Below, in pieces: positions 25,708 to 36,300 of a stretch of 64,000 bases of DNA; position 1 is the first letter of the stretch, and each line of letters starts with the position of its first letter. The notes under the pieces are model-generated. The model saw only the letters and a program-made list of their open reading frames with translations, did not search any database and had not been told where the DNA came from. The translations under genes were made by a program, and so were the position numbers. This stretch comes from Piscinibacter sp. XHJ-5. GTDB taxonomy: Bacteria; Pseudomonadota; Gammaproteobacteria; Burkholderiales; Burkholderiaceae_C. The stretch covers positions 1,550,001-1,614,000 of the forward strand of contig NZ_CP123228.1 of the NCBI RefSeq assembly GCF_029855045.1. Direction: 5' to 3'.

Positions 25708-26588
25708 TCGGACAGCACGCGAGGCATGGCCGCGCGATGAAAGCCGTCGAAGGCGCGGATCGCCGGGCGCTCGGCCGCCTGCGCATCGGGCACCGCCATC
25801 GGCCAGCCCATGCGCACCTGCGGGCGCGCGCCGTCGACGCGCAGCACGCTGCCGCTGATGAAGCTCGCCGCCGGGCTCAGCAGGAACACGATGGCCGCCG
25901 AGGTCTCGGCCTCGGTGCCGAAGCGGCCCAGCGGCACGGTGCCCCGCATGGCGCGCAGCATGGGGCCGGCCTCCGGCGGATAGTGGTCCATGCCGCTGGA
26001 GGCGATGTAGCCGGGCGCGACCGCATTGACGCGCACGCCGTGGGCCGCCCACTCGAGCGCGGCCGTTTCGGTGAAGCTCACCATGCCGGCCCGCGCGGCG
26101 CCACTGTGGCCCATGTTCGGCATGGAACCCCACATGTCGGCGACGATGTTCACGATGGCGCCGCCGTGCGCCTTCATCCACTGCCGGTGGCACTCGCGGG
26201 CCATGAGGAAGCCGCCGGTGAGGTTGCTCGCCACCACCGCCTGCCAGCCCTTGGCGGTGATGCTCTCCAGCGGCGCGATGTACTGGCCGCCCGCGTTGTT
26301 GACCAGCGCGTCGATGCGGCCCTGCCGCTCCACGATGCCGGCGATCGTGCGGCGGACCGACTCTTCGTCACGCACGTCGCAGCAGGCGGTGTCGGCACGG
26401 CCGCCGTCTTCGGCGATCTCGCCGGCGACGGCCTGCAGCTTGCCCTCGTTGCGGCCGATCAGCGCCACCGTCGCGCCGAGCGCGGCCAGCTCGTGCGCGG
26501 TGCAGCGGCCTATGCCCGAGCCGCCGCCGGTGACGACGGCCACCTGGCCATGGAATAAGCCGGCGGTGAACACCGAGCGATAGGTCAT
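25704..26588 (-). CDS. SDR family oxidoreductase (AtuG/AtuB-like)
   Basis: The 294-residue short-chain dehydrogenase has the cofactor motif VVTGGGSGIGRCTAHEL, NNAGGQYIAPLES, and a modified active-site region (IVNIVADMWGSMPNMGHSGAARAGM) in which the usual Tyr of YxxxK is replaced (HSGAARAG), a trait I associate with AtuG-like and 2,4-dienoyl-CoA reductase-like SDRs. In Pseudomonas such proteins are annotated as citronellol/citronellal dehydrogenases, but biochemical proof is limited. The frame overlaps tetR and the beta-subunit gene by 4 bp on each side. Confidence 0.82.
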   Translation of the reverse strand: MTYRSVFTAGLFHGQVAVVTGGGSGIGRCTAHELAALGATVALIGRNEGKLQAVAGEIAEDGGRADTACCDVRDEESVRRTIAGIVERQGRIDALVNNAGGQYIAPLESITAKGWQAVVASNLTGGFLMARECHRQWMKAHGGAIVNIVADMWGSMPNMGHSGAARAGMVSFTETAALEWAAHGVRVNAVAPGYIASSGMDHYPPEAGPMLRAMRGTVPLGRFGTEAETSAAIVFLLSPAASFISGSVLRVDGARPQVRMGWPMAVPDAQAAERPAIRAFDGFHRAAMPRVLSE

Positions 26589-27229
26589 GCGGGCTCCCCG
26601 TGGATGAACAGGCGCATCGCGGCCTCCGTCACCTGCTCGAGCGAGGCGCGCTTTCTCGCGTCGAACCACTGCACCGACCAGTTGAGAGCGCCGAAGATCA
26701 GCAGCCGCGCCAGGTGCACGTCGGCGCGCAGCCGGCCCTGCCGTGCCAGCGCCTGCAGCACCGGCATCCACGGCGCCTCGTACTCGCGCTGCAACTTGGC
26801 GATGCCGTTGCGCTGGCGGGTGTTGAGCGAGCGCGATTCGTAGAGCATGACGGGAATGAAGTCGCGGCCCGTGCCGTGCAGCGTGCCGAAGTGATTGCCG
26901 ATGAGTCGCCGCAGCACATCGGTCGCCTCGCCGCCCGCGGCCAGCGCCTCGGCCTGGCGCTCGATCGCCGAGCGCATGCCTTCCTCCATCACCGCGTACA
27001 GCAGCGCCCCCTTGCTCTCGAAGTGATAGAAGGGCGACCCCGAATGCATGCCGACCGCCGCGGCGATGTCGCGCGTGCTGGTGCCGTCGAAGCCCTGGCG
27101 GCGAAACAGCCGCGCCGCCGCGCGCAGCAGGGCGCGCCGCCGGTTGCCTTCGTCGCGCTCGTCCAGCGTCTTGCGCGGCCGGCCGCGCGGCCGCTTGGCC
27201 GCAAGAGAGGGGGATGGAACGGCGCTCAC
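26585..27229 (-). CDS. TetR/AcrR family transcriptional regulator
   Basis: The 214-residue regulator has a basic N-terminal arm (RPRGRPRKTLDERDEGNRRR), a TetR helix-turn-helix (GFDGTSTRDIAAAVGMHSGS followed by FYHFESKGALLYAV) and a C-terminal ligand-binding helical domain. It most likely represses its own operon and the divergent thiolase operon through the palindrome at 27243-27258, with an acyl-CoA as inducer, as for AtuR, LiuR or FadR-type TetR proteins. The probable start is GTG 27229; a longer frame would cross the palindrome. Confidence 0.88.
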   Translation of the reverse strand: MSAVPSPSLAAKRPRGRPRKTLDERDEGNRRRALLRAAARLFRRQGFDGTSTRDIAAAVGMHSGSPFYHFESKGALLYAVMEEGMRSAIERQAEALAAGGEATDVLRRLIGNHFGTLHGTGRDFIPVMLYESRSLNTRQRNGIAKLQREYEAPWMPVLQALARQGRLRADVHLARLLIFGALNWSVQWFDARKRASLEQVTEAAMRLFIHGEPA

Positions 27230-27242
27230 CTGGGGATTTTCA

Positions 27243-27258
27243 CAAAGCAGTTGCTTTG
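27243..27258. promoter_or_regulatory. Perfect 16-bp palindrome, probable TetR operator
   Basis: CAAAGCAGTTGCTTTG is self-complementary over 16 bp and lies between the divergent tetR and thiolase genes, 14 bp before the TetR start and 47 bp before the thiolase start. TATACT at 27268-27273 is a candidate -10 box for the thiolase operon, partly overlapping the downstream flank. The position fits a shared operator for both directions. Confidence 0.7.
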
Positions 27259-27305
27259 CATAAAGTCTATACTGCTCCGGCGCGAACTGACCAGAGGAAT
27301 CCCTC

Positions 27306-28511
27306 ATGCCCGAAGCCTTCGTCTACAACGCCGTCCGAACGCCGCGCGGCAAGGGCAAGTCCGACGGCCGCCTGCACGAGGTGAAGCCGGTCGACCTGCT
27401 GGCCGGCGTGCTCGGGGCCCTGCAGCAGCGCACCGGCCTGCCCACCGCCGAGGTCGACGACGTCGTGATGGGCTGCGTGTCGCCAGTGGGCGAGCAGGGC
27501 GCGTGCATCGCCAAGACCGCGGCGCTGAAGGCCGGCTGGGACGTGCGCTGCGCCGGCGTGCAGGTCAACCGCTTCTGCGCGTCGGGCCTCGAAGCGGTCA
27601 ACCTGGCGGCGCAGAAGGTGCGCTCCGGCTTCGAGGACCTGGTGGTGGCCGGCGGCGTGGAGAGCATGTCGCGCGTGCCCATAGGCTCCGACGGCGGGCC
27701 GTGGGCGCAGGACCCGCAGACGAACATGGCGACCGACTTCGTGCCGCAGGGCATCGGTGCCGACCTGATCGCCACGCTCGAGGGCTTCACCCGCGAGGAC
27801 GTCGATGCCTACGCGGTCGAGTCGCAGCGCCGCGCCGCGAAGGCGCGCGAGGCCGGCCACTTCGCCGGCTCGGTGGTGCCGGTGACCGACGCGCTCGGCC
27901 AGGCCCTGCTCGCGCAGGACGAATTCATCAAGCCGCAGACCACGCTCGAAGGACTGGCCGCGCTCAAGCCCTCGTTCGAGCAGCTCGGCGCCATGGGGTT
28001 CGATGCAACGGCGATCCGGCGCTATCCCCAGGTCGAGCGCATCCATCACGTCCACCATGCCGGCAACTCGTCGGGCATCGTCGACGGTGCGGCCGCCATG
28101 CTGGTCGGCAGCGAGGCCAAGGGTCGCGCGCTCGGCCTCACGCCGCGGGCGCGCATCGTCGCCGCCGCGCTGTCCGGCGCCGACCCCACCATCATGCTGA
28201 CCGGCCCCATGCCCGCCACGCGCAAGGCGCTGGCCAAGGCCGGCCTGACGCTGGAGCAGATCGACCTCTTCGAGGTGAACGAGGCCTTCGCGGCGGTGCC
28301 GATGCGCTTCATGAAGGAGCTGGGCGTGCCGCACGACAAGGTCAACGTCAACGGCGGCGCCATCGCGCTGGGCCACCCGCTGGGCGCGACCGGCGCGATG
28401 ATCCTGCAGACGCTGATCGATGAACTCCACCGCAGGCAGCTGCGCTACGGGCTGGCGACGCTGTGCGTGGGCGGCGGCATGGGCATCGCGACCGTTGTCG
28501 AGAGGGTTTGA
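27306..28511 (+). CDS. Acetyl-CoA C-acyltransferase (3-ketoacyl-CoA thiolase)
   Basis: The 401-residue thiolase contains the nucleophilic Cys91 in [11 protein letters not shown], the His in [15 protein letters not shown], and the second Cys in LCVGGGMG near the C-terminus. It cleaves 3-ketoacyl-CoA with CoA to acetyl-CoA and a shortened acyl-CoA. AGAGGAAT before ATG 27306 is a good ribosome binding site. It is first in an operon with a FadB-type protein five bases downstream, and would act on the 3-oxo product of the terpene branch as well as on ordinary fatty acyl chains. Confidence 0.93.
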   Translation: MPEAFVYNAVRTPRGKGKSDGRLHEVKPVDLLAGVLGALQQRTGLPTAEVDDVVMGCVSPVGEQGACIAKTAALKAGWDVRCAGVQVNRFCASGLEAVNLAAQKVRSGFEDLVVAGGVESMSRVPIGSDGGPWAQDPQTNMATDFVPQGIGADLIATLEGFTREDVDAYAVESQRRAAKAREAGHFAGSVVPVTDALGQALLAQDEFIKPQTTLEGLAALKPSFEQLGAMGFDATAIRRYPQVERIHHVHHAGNSSGIVDGAAAMLVGSEAKGRALGLTPRARIVAAALSGADPTIMLTGPMPATRKALAKAGLTLEQIDLFEVNEAFAAVPMRFMKELGVPHDKVNVNGGAIALGHPLGATGAMILQTLIDELHRRQLRYGLATLCVGGGMGIATVVERV

Positions 28512-28516
28512 GCAAC

Positions 28517-30673
28517 ATGCAGACGATTCGCCACGAGCTCGCCGACGGCATCGCCACCGTCACCTTCGACGAGCCCGGCTCCGCCGTCAACACCATGTGC
28601 CTGGCCTTGCAGCAGGATCTCACCGAGGTCGTCTCGCGCATCGTTGCCGACAGGGCCGGGCTGAAGGGCATCGTGCTGCAGTCGGCGAAGCCGACCTTCT
28701 TCGCTGGCGCCGATCTGAAGTCGCTGATGCGCCTGACCGAAGCCGATGCGCAGCAGGGCTTTCGCGAGATCGAGCAGATGAAGAAGAACTTCCGCGCGCT
28801 CGAGACGCTGGGCCTGCCGGTGGTGGCCTGCCTCAACGGCTCGGCGCTCGGCGGCGGCTGGGAGGTCGCGCTGGCGGCGCATCACCGCATCGCGGTCGAC
28901 GAGGGCCGTGCGCAGTTCGGTCTGCCCGAGGTCACGCTGGGCCTGATTCCCGGCGGCAGCGGCATCACGAAGATGACCCGCCTGCTGGGCCTGCTGGGCG
29001 CGCAGCCCTACCTGGTCGAAGGCAGGACCTTCGGTGCACGCGAAGGCCAGCGCCTCGGTCTGATCCACGAGCTGGTGCCCGATGCCGCGGCCTTGCGTGA
29101 ACGCGCGCTGGCCTGGATCGCCGGGCATCCGCACGCGCGCCAGCCGTGGGACGAGAAGGGCTACAAGATCCCGGGCGGCACGCCGGCGCATCCCTCGGTC
29201 GCGGCGGCGCTGTCGGTGGCGCCGGCGATGCTGCGCAAGACCACCCGCGGGCTGTATCCCGCACCCGAGGCGGCGCTGTCGGCCATGGTCGAAGGCGCGC
29301 TGGTGGACGTCGACACCGCGTTGCGAATCGAAAGCCGCTACCTGGCCAAGCTGATGGCCGGCGCCAACGCGCGGGCCATGATCAGCGCCTTCTTCTTCGA
29401 CTTGAACGCCATCAAGTCCGGACGCTCCCGCCCGCAGGGCGTGGCGCGCAGCCAGCCGCGCAGGATCGGCGTGCTGGGCGCCGGCATGATGGGCGCGGGC
29501 ATCGCCTGGGCCAACGCGTCGCACGGCATCCCGACGGTGCTGAAGGACCTGAGCCTCGACAAGGCCGAGGCCGGCAGGGCCTGCAGCGCCCGGATCGCGG
29601 AGGCGCTCGTGGCCAAGGGCCGCATGACGATGACCGAGCAGTCCGCGCTGCTCGAGCGCATCCGTCCCACCGCGCGCAACGGCGACCTGGCAGGCTGCGA
29701 CCTCATCATCGAGGCGGTGTTCGAGAACCGCGCGCTGAAGGCCGAGGTGACCCGGGCCGCGGAGCCGCTGCTGGAGCCGGCGAACGGCTTCGCGACCGGC
29801 GTCTTCGCCTCCAACACCTCCACCCTGCCGATCGGCGGCCTGGCGGCGGCCAGTGCGCGGCCCGAGAAGTTCATCGGCATCCACTTCTTCTCGCCGGTCG
29901 ACAAGATGAAGCTGGTCGAGATCATCCGCGGCCGGCAGACCGACGACGAGACGGTGGCGCGCGCCTACGACTATGTGCAGGCGATCGGCAAGCTGCCCAT
30001 CGTCGTCAACGACTCGCGCGGGTTCTTCACCAGCCGCGTGTTCGGCACCTTCGTGATGGAGGGCGCGGCGATGCTGGGCGAAGGCATTCCCGCGGCGGTG
30101 ATCGAGAACGCGGGCATGCAGGCCGGCATGCCCGTCGGGCCGCTGGCGGTGCTCGACGAGACCTCGCTCGCGCTGTCGGTGCATGTGCTGGAGCAGACAC
30201 GCGCGGACGCCGCGGCCGAGGGCCGCACCCATGCCGATAGCGCGGGCGAGCGGCTGGTCGAGCTGATGGTCAAGGAGCACAAGCGCCTCGGCCGCGCCGC
30301 CGGGGGCGGCTTCTACGACTACCCCGAAGGGGGGCGCAAGACGCTGTGGCCTTCGCTGAAGACCTTGTTCGAGCGGCCCGGCGCGCCCTGGGACCTCGCC
30401 GAGCTGAAGGACCGGCTGCTCTGGCGCCAGTCCATCGAGACGGCGCGCTGCCTGCACGAGGGCGTGCTGAACTCGGTGCACGAGGCCAACATCGGCTCGA
30501 TCTTCGGCATCGGCTTTCCGGCGTGGACCGGCGGCGCGCTGCAGTTCGTCTATGGCATGGGCATCGCCCGCTTCGCCGAACGCGCGGCGCAGCTCGCCGA
30601 GAAGCACGGCGGGGGCTTCGCAATGACGCCGCAGCTCATCGAGACGCTGGAGGAGCGCCAGCCTCGGTACTAG
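28517..30673 (+). CDS. FadB/FadJ-type 3-hydroxyacyl-CoA dehydrogenase / enoyl-CoA hydratase
   Basis: The 718-residue bifunctional enzyme has an N-terminal crotonase domain (FFAGADLKSL; NGSALGGGWEVALAAHH; FGLPEVTLGLIPGG) and, from about residue 315, an NAD-binding 3-hydroxyacyl-CoA dehydrogenase (RIGVLGAGMMGAGIAWA) with the catalytic His in GIHFFSPVDKM and a C-terminal dimerisation domain. It performs hydration and oxidation in beta-oxidation. It is next to the thiolase, which would form the FadA-like partner. Confidence 0.93.
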   Translation: MQTIRHELADGIATVTFDEPGSAVNTMCLALQQDLTEVVSRIVADRAGLKGIVLQSAKPTFFAGADLKSLMRLTEADAQQGFREIEQMKKNFRALETLGLPVVACLNGSALGGGWEVALAAHHRIAVDEGRAQFGLPEVTLGLIPGGSGITKMTRLLGLLGAQPYLVEGRTFGAREGQRLGLIHELVPDAAALRERALAWIAGHPHARQPWDEKGYKIPGGTPAHPSVAAALSVAPAMLRKTTRGLYPAPEAALSAMVEGALVDVDTALRIESRYLAKLMAGANARAMISAFFFDLNAIKSGRSRPQGVARSQPRRIGVLGAGMMGAGIAWANASHGIPTVLKDLSLDKAEAGRACSARIAEALVAKGRMTMTEQSALLERIRPTARNGDLAGCDLIIEAVFENRALKAEVTRAAEPLLEPANGFATGVFASNTSTLPIGGLAAASARPEKFIGIHFFSPVDKMKLVEIIRGRQTDDETVARAYDYVQAIGKLPIVVNDSRGFFTSRVFGTFVMEGAAMLGEGIPAAVIENAGMQAGMPVGPLAVLDETSLALSVHVLEQTRADAAAEGRTHADSAGERLVELMVKEHKRLGRAAGGGFYDYPEGGRKTLWPSLKTLFERPGAPWDLAELKDRLLWRQSIETARCLHEGVLNSVHEANIGSIFGIGFPAWTGGALQFVYGMGIARFAERAAQLAEKHGGGFAMTPQLIETLEERQPRY

Positions 30674-30706
30674 CGGGTGGAGATGGTGAATACGCCGGAG
30701 TCGCGC

Positions 30707-31471
30707 ATGGACACCGTGTCTTACGAACGCCGTGGATGCACGGCGCTGGTCAGCATCCGCCGCCCCGAACGCCGCAACGCCGTCGATGCGCCGACGGCCC
30801 TGGCGCTGGCCGATGCGTTTCGCCGCTTCGACGCCGACGAGGCGGCGCACGTCGCGGTGCTGCACGGCGAAGGCGGGAGCTTCTGCGCCGGCGCCGACCT
30901 GCAGGCGATCAGCGAAGGCCGCGGCAACCGGCTCGATGCAGCGGGCGACGCACCCATGGGTCCGACGCGCATGCGTCTGTCCAAGCCTGTCATCGCTGCC
31001 ATCGAAGGCCATGCGGTCGCGGGCGGCCTCGAGCTCGCGCTGTGGTGCGACCTGCGCGTGATCGCCGACGATGCGGTGATGGGCGTCTTCTGCCGCCGCT
31101 TCGGAGTGCCGCTGATCGACGGCGGCACGGTACGCCTCGCGCGCCTCGTCGGCCAGTCGCGCGCGATGGACCTGGTGCTCACCGGGCGCTTGGTCGATGC
31201 GCGCGAGGCGTTGGCCATGGGTCTGGCGAACCGCGGGGCGGCGCCAGGTCGTGCCTTGCAGACGGCGCTCGCATGGGCCGAGGAGCTGGCCGCGCTGCCG
31301 CAGGTGTGCTTGCGCAACGATCGGCTGTCGCTGCTGGAGCAGTGGGGATTGCCGCAAGACGAGGCGATGCAGCGCGAATTCGAGCGGGGAATGCGAACCT
31401 TGGCGAGCGGCGAGAGCGTGGAGGGCGCCACGCGCTTCGCACGAGGCGCGGGCCGGCACGGCAGCGCGTGA
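30707..31471 (+). CDS. Enoyl-CoA hydratase/isomerase family protein
   Basis: The crotonase-fold protein has FCAGADLQAI, EGHAVAGGLELALWCDLRV and FCRRFGVPLIDGGTVRL. In the last block an Asp (LIDGG) replaces the usual Pro-rich segment, so activity may differ from classical hydratases. The start at ATG 30707 gives 254 residues and has GGAG at good spacing; GTG 30677 or ATG 30683 would add a short N-terminal extension that the family lacks. It is third in the thiolase-FadB operon and ends 12 bp from a convergent gene. Confidence 0.82.
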   Translation: MDTVSYERRGCTALVSIRRPERRNAVDAPTALALADAFRRFDADEAAHVAVLHGEGGSFCAGADLQAISEGRGNRLDAAGDAPMGPTRMRLSKPVIAAIEGHAVAGGLELALWCDLRVIADDAVMGVFCRRFGVPLIDGGTVRLARLVGQSRAMDLVLTGRLVDAREALAMGLANRGAAPGRALQTALAWAEELAALPQVCLRNDRLSLLEQWGLPQDEAMQREFERGMRTLASGESVEGATRFARGAGRHGSA

Positions 31472-31483
31472 TCGAGCCCGGCG

Positions 31484-32644
31484 TCACCGCCGCGAATGCG
31501 CCATGAAGAAACGCAGCATCTGCGCCGACGCATCCGGCCCCAGTGGATCGGTGTAGGACCCCGTGGGGCTGCCGCCCGACCAGGCGTGGTCGCCGCCATG
31601 CACCAGCCAATGCTCGGCATCGCAGCGCCCCTCGGCATCGAGATGCAGGGTGCGGGTGAACGCCCGCCCGCCGCTGACCTCGCCGGTTTCCACCGCCATC
31701 CTGCCGCCCCGGCTTGCATCGAGCTGCGCCGCAGAGCTCCAGCGAACCCTGGCGATGAGCTCCTCTCCGTTGTCCGGATGCACCGTCGTGTCCAGGTCGC
31801 CATGGAACACGATGAGCGGCAGCTGCGCCTGCGTGGCGGAAGACAGTCGCGCGCGCTGCGCGGGAGGGCCGTGGCGCATCGCGCGCAGGGCGGTGGCCAG
31901 GTTGCGCGCCACCGCGTGCGGCAGGCCGGAGTGGATGCCGACCGCGGCGTACAGGTCGGGGTAGGTGGCGGCCATCACCGCGGCCATCGCCCCGCCGGCG
32001 GACAGGCCGGCGATGTAGACACGGGATGGATCGATGTGCTGCGTGGCGATGATGTGGCGCGTCATGCCGGCGATCAGCGACGGCTCGCCGCGGTCGCGCT
32101 GCTGGTCGCCCTCGTGGAACCAGTTCCAGCACCCCAGCGGGTTGGCCGACTGCACCTGACCCGGGTACAGCACCACGACATCCTGGACCAGCGCCAGCTC
32201 GTTCATGCGCGTGCCCGCGGCGAAGTCCACCGGGTGTTGGCGGCAGCCATGCAGCATCACCAGCAGCGGCCGTGCGTGGCCGGTGTCGGCACCGGGCACG
32301 AAGAGCTTGTAGGGGCGCGTGCCGGCCGCGAGCGTGAACGAGCCGTCGCTGAATTCGCCACGGCGTGGCGGCGCGGGCGCTTCCACCCGCGGCTCGACCA
32401 CCGGCGGGGCCAGCTCGACCACGTCGCCATCGTTGCTGCCGCTGCGCCATGCCGGCCGGTCGGGCATCCGCTCGGGATCTGTTGGTGTCGACGGCGCTTC
32501 CAGCGCCGGAGCGCGGACGGGCGTCGGCCGCTGCGCTTCGGCGGCCGGCTGGCCGATGCGGCGCATGGCCGCTGCCACGCGCTGCAGCCATCGCGCGCAC
32601 ACGCGCTCCAGGCGCTGCCACCGCATGCGCAGAGCTTGCTTCAC
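31484..32644 (-). CDS. PHB depolymerase family esterase (LpqC-like)
   Basis: The 386-residue protein has a charged, Pro-rich N-terminal extension of about 100 residues and then an alpha/beta-hydrolase domain of the PHB depolymerase type: RPLLVMLHGCRQHPVDFAAG, nucleophile GLSAGGAM, later LIVFHGDLDTTVHP with the acid and HGGDHAWSGG with the His. It also contains CWNWFHEGDQQRDRGEP, a family signature. There is no clear signal peptide, so it may act on intracellular polyesters or oligomers. The nearby phasin gene supports a PHA link. GTG 32644 follows GAGGGGAT. Confidence 0.83.
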   Translation of the reverse strand: MKQALRMRWQRLERVCARWLQRVAAAMRRIGQPAAEAQRPTPVRAPALEAPSTPTDPERMPDRPAWRSGSNDGDVVELAPPVVEPRVEAPAPPRRGEFSDGSFTLAAGTRPYKLFVPGADTGHARPLLVMLHGCRQHPVDFAAGTRMNELALVQDVVVLYPGQVQSANPLGCWNWFHEGDQQRDRGEPSLIAGMTRHIIATQHIDPSRVYIAGLSAGGAMAAVMAATYPDLYAAVGIHSGLPHAVARNLATALRAMRHGPPAQRARLSSATQAQLPLIVFHGDLDTTVHPDNGEELIARVRWSSAAQLDASRGGRMAVETGEVSGGRAFTRTLHLDAEGRCDAEHWLVHGGDHAWSGGSPTGSYTDPLGPDASAQMLRFFMAHSRR

Positions 32645-32774
32645 GTCAGATCCCCTCGATGCCGGCCAGCATAACTCTCGCGCCCCCGGAATGCCTTGCG
32701 CTGCATCGAGATCGTCAGGGCACCCTCTCGATTCCTGACCGGCCGTTGAAGGATCCGCGGCCCAAGTAGGCGCT

Positions 32775-33266
32775 CTAGCGCCGCCCCAGCCGCTTCGCGT
32801 TGGCCGTGGCCCGCGAATGGATCGGCTTCAAGCCGTGTTTCGCCACCCGCGCGGTCGCGTCCGACATCCTCTCGGCCGACTTCGCCGAAGCCGAAACGGA
32901 CTTGGCCAGCGCCACCTGTCGTTGCATCAGCTGCGGCAGCGTGCGGCTGCCCGCCATCGACATCCATGCGGTCCCGGCGGCCACCGCGTCCTGCCATGCC
33001 TTCATCGCGAGCCGGGTGTTCATCTGCGCGATCTGCTGGCCCATCGCCCACAGCGACTCGCCCGCGGCTTCCACCTTCTCCAGTCCCATGCGGGTGAACT
33101 CGCGGCGGTCGCGTGCGTTCGGCGAATGGCCGGCAGCGGCCATGCGACCGGTGCGGTGGGCGATCACCTGGGCTGACGAGGTGAGCATCTCGCCGGTGCG
33201 CAGCGCCAGGTCGTTCCAGAGCACGAAGGGCACGGGGGCGACGGGAAGTCGCGGCTTGCGGGGCAT
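32775..33266 (-). CDS. Polyhydroxyalkanoate granule-associated phasin
   Basis: The 163-residue protein is Ala/Met-rich and almost entirely helical, with an N-terminal MPRKPRLPVAPVPFVLWND segment that I associate with a Burkholderiales PHA-granule phasin family. Phasins coat PHA granules and control their size. ATG 33266 follows AAGGAACC at good spacing; a longer frame upstream is Arg-rich and not credible. The assignment rests on remembered family resemblance. Confidence 0.7.
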   Translation of the reverse strand: MPRKPRLPVAPVPFVLWNDLALRTGEMLTSSAQVIAHRTGRMAAAGHSPNARDRREFTRMGLEKVEAAGESLWAMGQQIAQMNTRLAMKAWQDAVAAGTAWMSMAGSRTLPQLMQRQVALAKSVSASAKSAERMSDATARVAKHGLKPIHSRATANAKRLGRR

Positions 33267-33336
33267 GGTGGTTCCTTGAGAAGGGGAGCACGATCGACTC
33301 GCCGCGATCGCATCGGTTCGGCGGCGTTGCAAAGCG

Positions 33337-36300
33337 TCACTTCGCCGCCGCGACCTCACGCGCTGCGGCAGGCACCGGCTGGACCTCGACGACACGCACG
33401 ATCACCTCGCGCCGGCGGCCGTCGTCGACCAGGGGCAGGCGCCTGCCGGGCAGCGTTCGGCCTTCCAGCATCACCTCGTCGGCCGCACCGCGCTCGATGC
33501 GCAGGCGGTACGGTGTCTCGCGGAAGCGGTAGTCCACGTCGAAGCCGGACCAGTCGGCGGGCAGCAGCGGGCTGATCTCGAGGAAGGCGCCTTCCTCGGT
33601 GATGGACAGGTGCAGCCCGAGCAGCGACTCGACGACCAGCCGGTACATCCAGCCGGCCGAGCCGGTGTACCAGGTCCACCCGCCGCGGCCGGTGTGCGGC
33701 GCGACGCTGTAGACGTCGGCTGCCACCACATAAGGCTCCACCTTGTAGGTCGCGACGTCTTCCGGCGTGCGGCCGTGGTGCAGCGGGTTGATGAGGTCCA
33801 TCAGCCACCAGGCACGCGGTGCGTCGCCGAGCGCGGCGAAGGCCATCGTGGCCCACACCGCGCTGTGGGTGTACTGGCCGCCGTTCTCGCGCACGCCCGG
33901 CACGTAGCCGGCGATGTAGCCGGGATTGGGTCCCTTGCGGTCGAACGGCGGATCGAGCAGCTGCACGATGCCGTGCTCGGGCCGCACCAGGCGCGCGGCC
34001 ATCGAGTCCATCGCCTGCAGCGCCCGCTGCGGGTCGGCCACGCCCGACAGGACGGACCAGCTCTGCGCGATCGAGTCGATCTGGCACTCGGGGTTGTCCT
34101 TCGAGCCCAGCGGCGTGCCGTCGTCGAAATAGGCGCGGCGATACCACTCTCCGTCCCAGGCGTTGGCCTCGAGCCGCTGGCCGAGGTGCTCGCGCTCCTG
34201 CTCGCAGTGCTGGGCGAAGGCCTCGTCGCCATGGCGGCGCGCCAGGGCGGAGAACTGGCGCAGCACTTCGCACAGGAAGAAGCCGAGCCACACGCTCTCG
34301 CCGGTGCCGTGCAGGCCGACGGTGTTCATGCCGTCGTTCCAGTCGCCCGCACCCATCAGCGGCAGGCCGTGCGGACCGAAGCGCAGGCCGTGCAGCACCG
34401 CGCGCACCGCGTGCTGGTACAGGCTCGCGGAATGGATGGAGCGGCCCGGCAGGTCGTAGTAGGACTCCTCGTTGTGCGGCACCGGCCGGCCCTCGAGGAA
34501 GGGCACCATCTCGGTGAGCACGCCGGTGTCGTGCGTCGCCTGCACGTAGCGGCACAGCGCCAGCGGCAGCCACAGGTAGTCGTCGTTGATGCGGGTGCGC
34601 ACGCCGCGTCCCCACGGGGGATGCCACCAGTGCTGCACGTCGCCCTCGACGAACTGCCGGCTGGCCGCGAGCAGCAGGTGCTCGCGCAGGAGCCAGGGCC
34701 GCGTGTGCACCAGCGCCATCGCGTCCTGCAGCTGGTCGCGGAAGCCGTACGCGCCGCCGGACTGGTAGTAGCCGCTGCGTCCCCAGATGCGGCAGCCCAG
34801 CGTCTGGTACATCAGCCAGCCGTTGGCCAGCAGGTTCAGCGCGGCGTCCGGCGTGCGCACCTGCACCGCGCCGAGCGTGTGCTGCCAGTGCTCGGTGACC
34901 GCTTCGAAGGCCTCGCGCACCGCCGCACTGCCGCGGAAGCGCTGCACGAGCTGCCCGGCCTCGTCGGCGCTGCGGCCCATGCCGAGGCGGAACACCACCT
35001 CGCGGCTCTGGCCGGGCTCGAGGTCGAAGGGCACCTGGAAGGCCGCGCATGGATCGAGCGCGGGCCCCACGCGGCCGGACAGGCGCATGCGGCGCAGGGC
35101 CGCCGGCCGGCGCAGGGAGCCGTTGCGGCCGATGAACTCGGCGCGGTCGCACGTGAGGGTGGCGAACAGGCGATCGCCCTCGTCGATGTCGAAGAAGCCG
35201 ACCCAGTCGCCGTATTCGTTGTTGTAGCGGTTGCGCGCATAGACGGCGCCGTTGTCCGCCGCGATGTCGGTGGTGATGTGGGGCGCGGTCTTCTCGCGCA
35301 GGTCGCCGAGCACCCACTCGACGTAGCCGGTGGCCGACAGCCGCCGTGCGCGCTCGCCGAGGTTGCGCAGCACGAGCCGCGAGAACTTGACCGCCGCGTC
35401 CATCGCGACGAACACCGTCAGCTCGCTGCGGATGCCGGCCTCCTCGTGCTCGAAGACGCTGTAGCCGAAGCCGTGCCGCGCGACGTAGGGCGGCGCGCTG
35501 TCGTCCGGCAGGTCGCCCGGCGACGGCAGCGAGGTCGGATGCCACACCTGGCCGCTTTCCTCGTCGCGCAGGAAGATGGCCTCGCCGCCGGCATCGGTGA
35601 CCGGATCGTTGTGCCACGGCGTGAGCCGCAGCTCGTGCGCGTTCTCGCACCAGGTGTAGCCGCTGCCCGCCTCGGAGACGATGGTGCCGAAGCGCGGATT
35701 GGCGATCACGTTCACCCATGGCGCCGGCGGCCGTCGCGCCGCAGGCGGGGCGATGACGTACTCGCGGCCGTCGCTCGAGAAGCCGCCGTAGCCGTTGAAC
35801 AGCAGCAGCCCGCGCGTCGCCGAGCGCGTGGTTCCGGGAACCGTCTCCTCGGGCGGACGCGTCGCCACGAACGGCCCGACGCGGCGCTCCACCGCGGGCT
35901 TGACATTGACCTGCTCGGCCAGGCTGCCGTGGCGGTCGGTGATGATCACGCGCGCCACCGACTGCAGCAGCACGCGGTCCTCGGCCGCGATCTGCTCCGC
36001 ATGGCGCACGAAGACGCCGCCGGGCCTGTCGACCACGTGCGCCTCGATGCTGACCGCGATGAGTCCCAGGATCTGCTCCTGCAGCCGCTGCCGGTAGACG
36101 TCGTGCTCCTCGTTCCAGATGACGAGGTCGACCACCAGGCCCTTCATGCGCCACCAGGCGTGCGCCTGCACCATCTTGCGCACCAGGTCGATGTTGGCCG
36201 CTTCGCTGATCTGCAGCAGCACGATCGGCAGGTCGCCGGAGATCGAGTAGCCCCACAGCCCCGACTGGCCGCGTCGGTTGCGCAGCAGCAGGCTGGCGTC

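Noticed and set aside
27251..27273. Sigma-70 promoter TTGCTT...TATACT for the thiolase operon
   Set aside because: The spacer is only 11 bp, too short for a normal sigma-70 promoter. The -10-like box may still be used with another -35 region.
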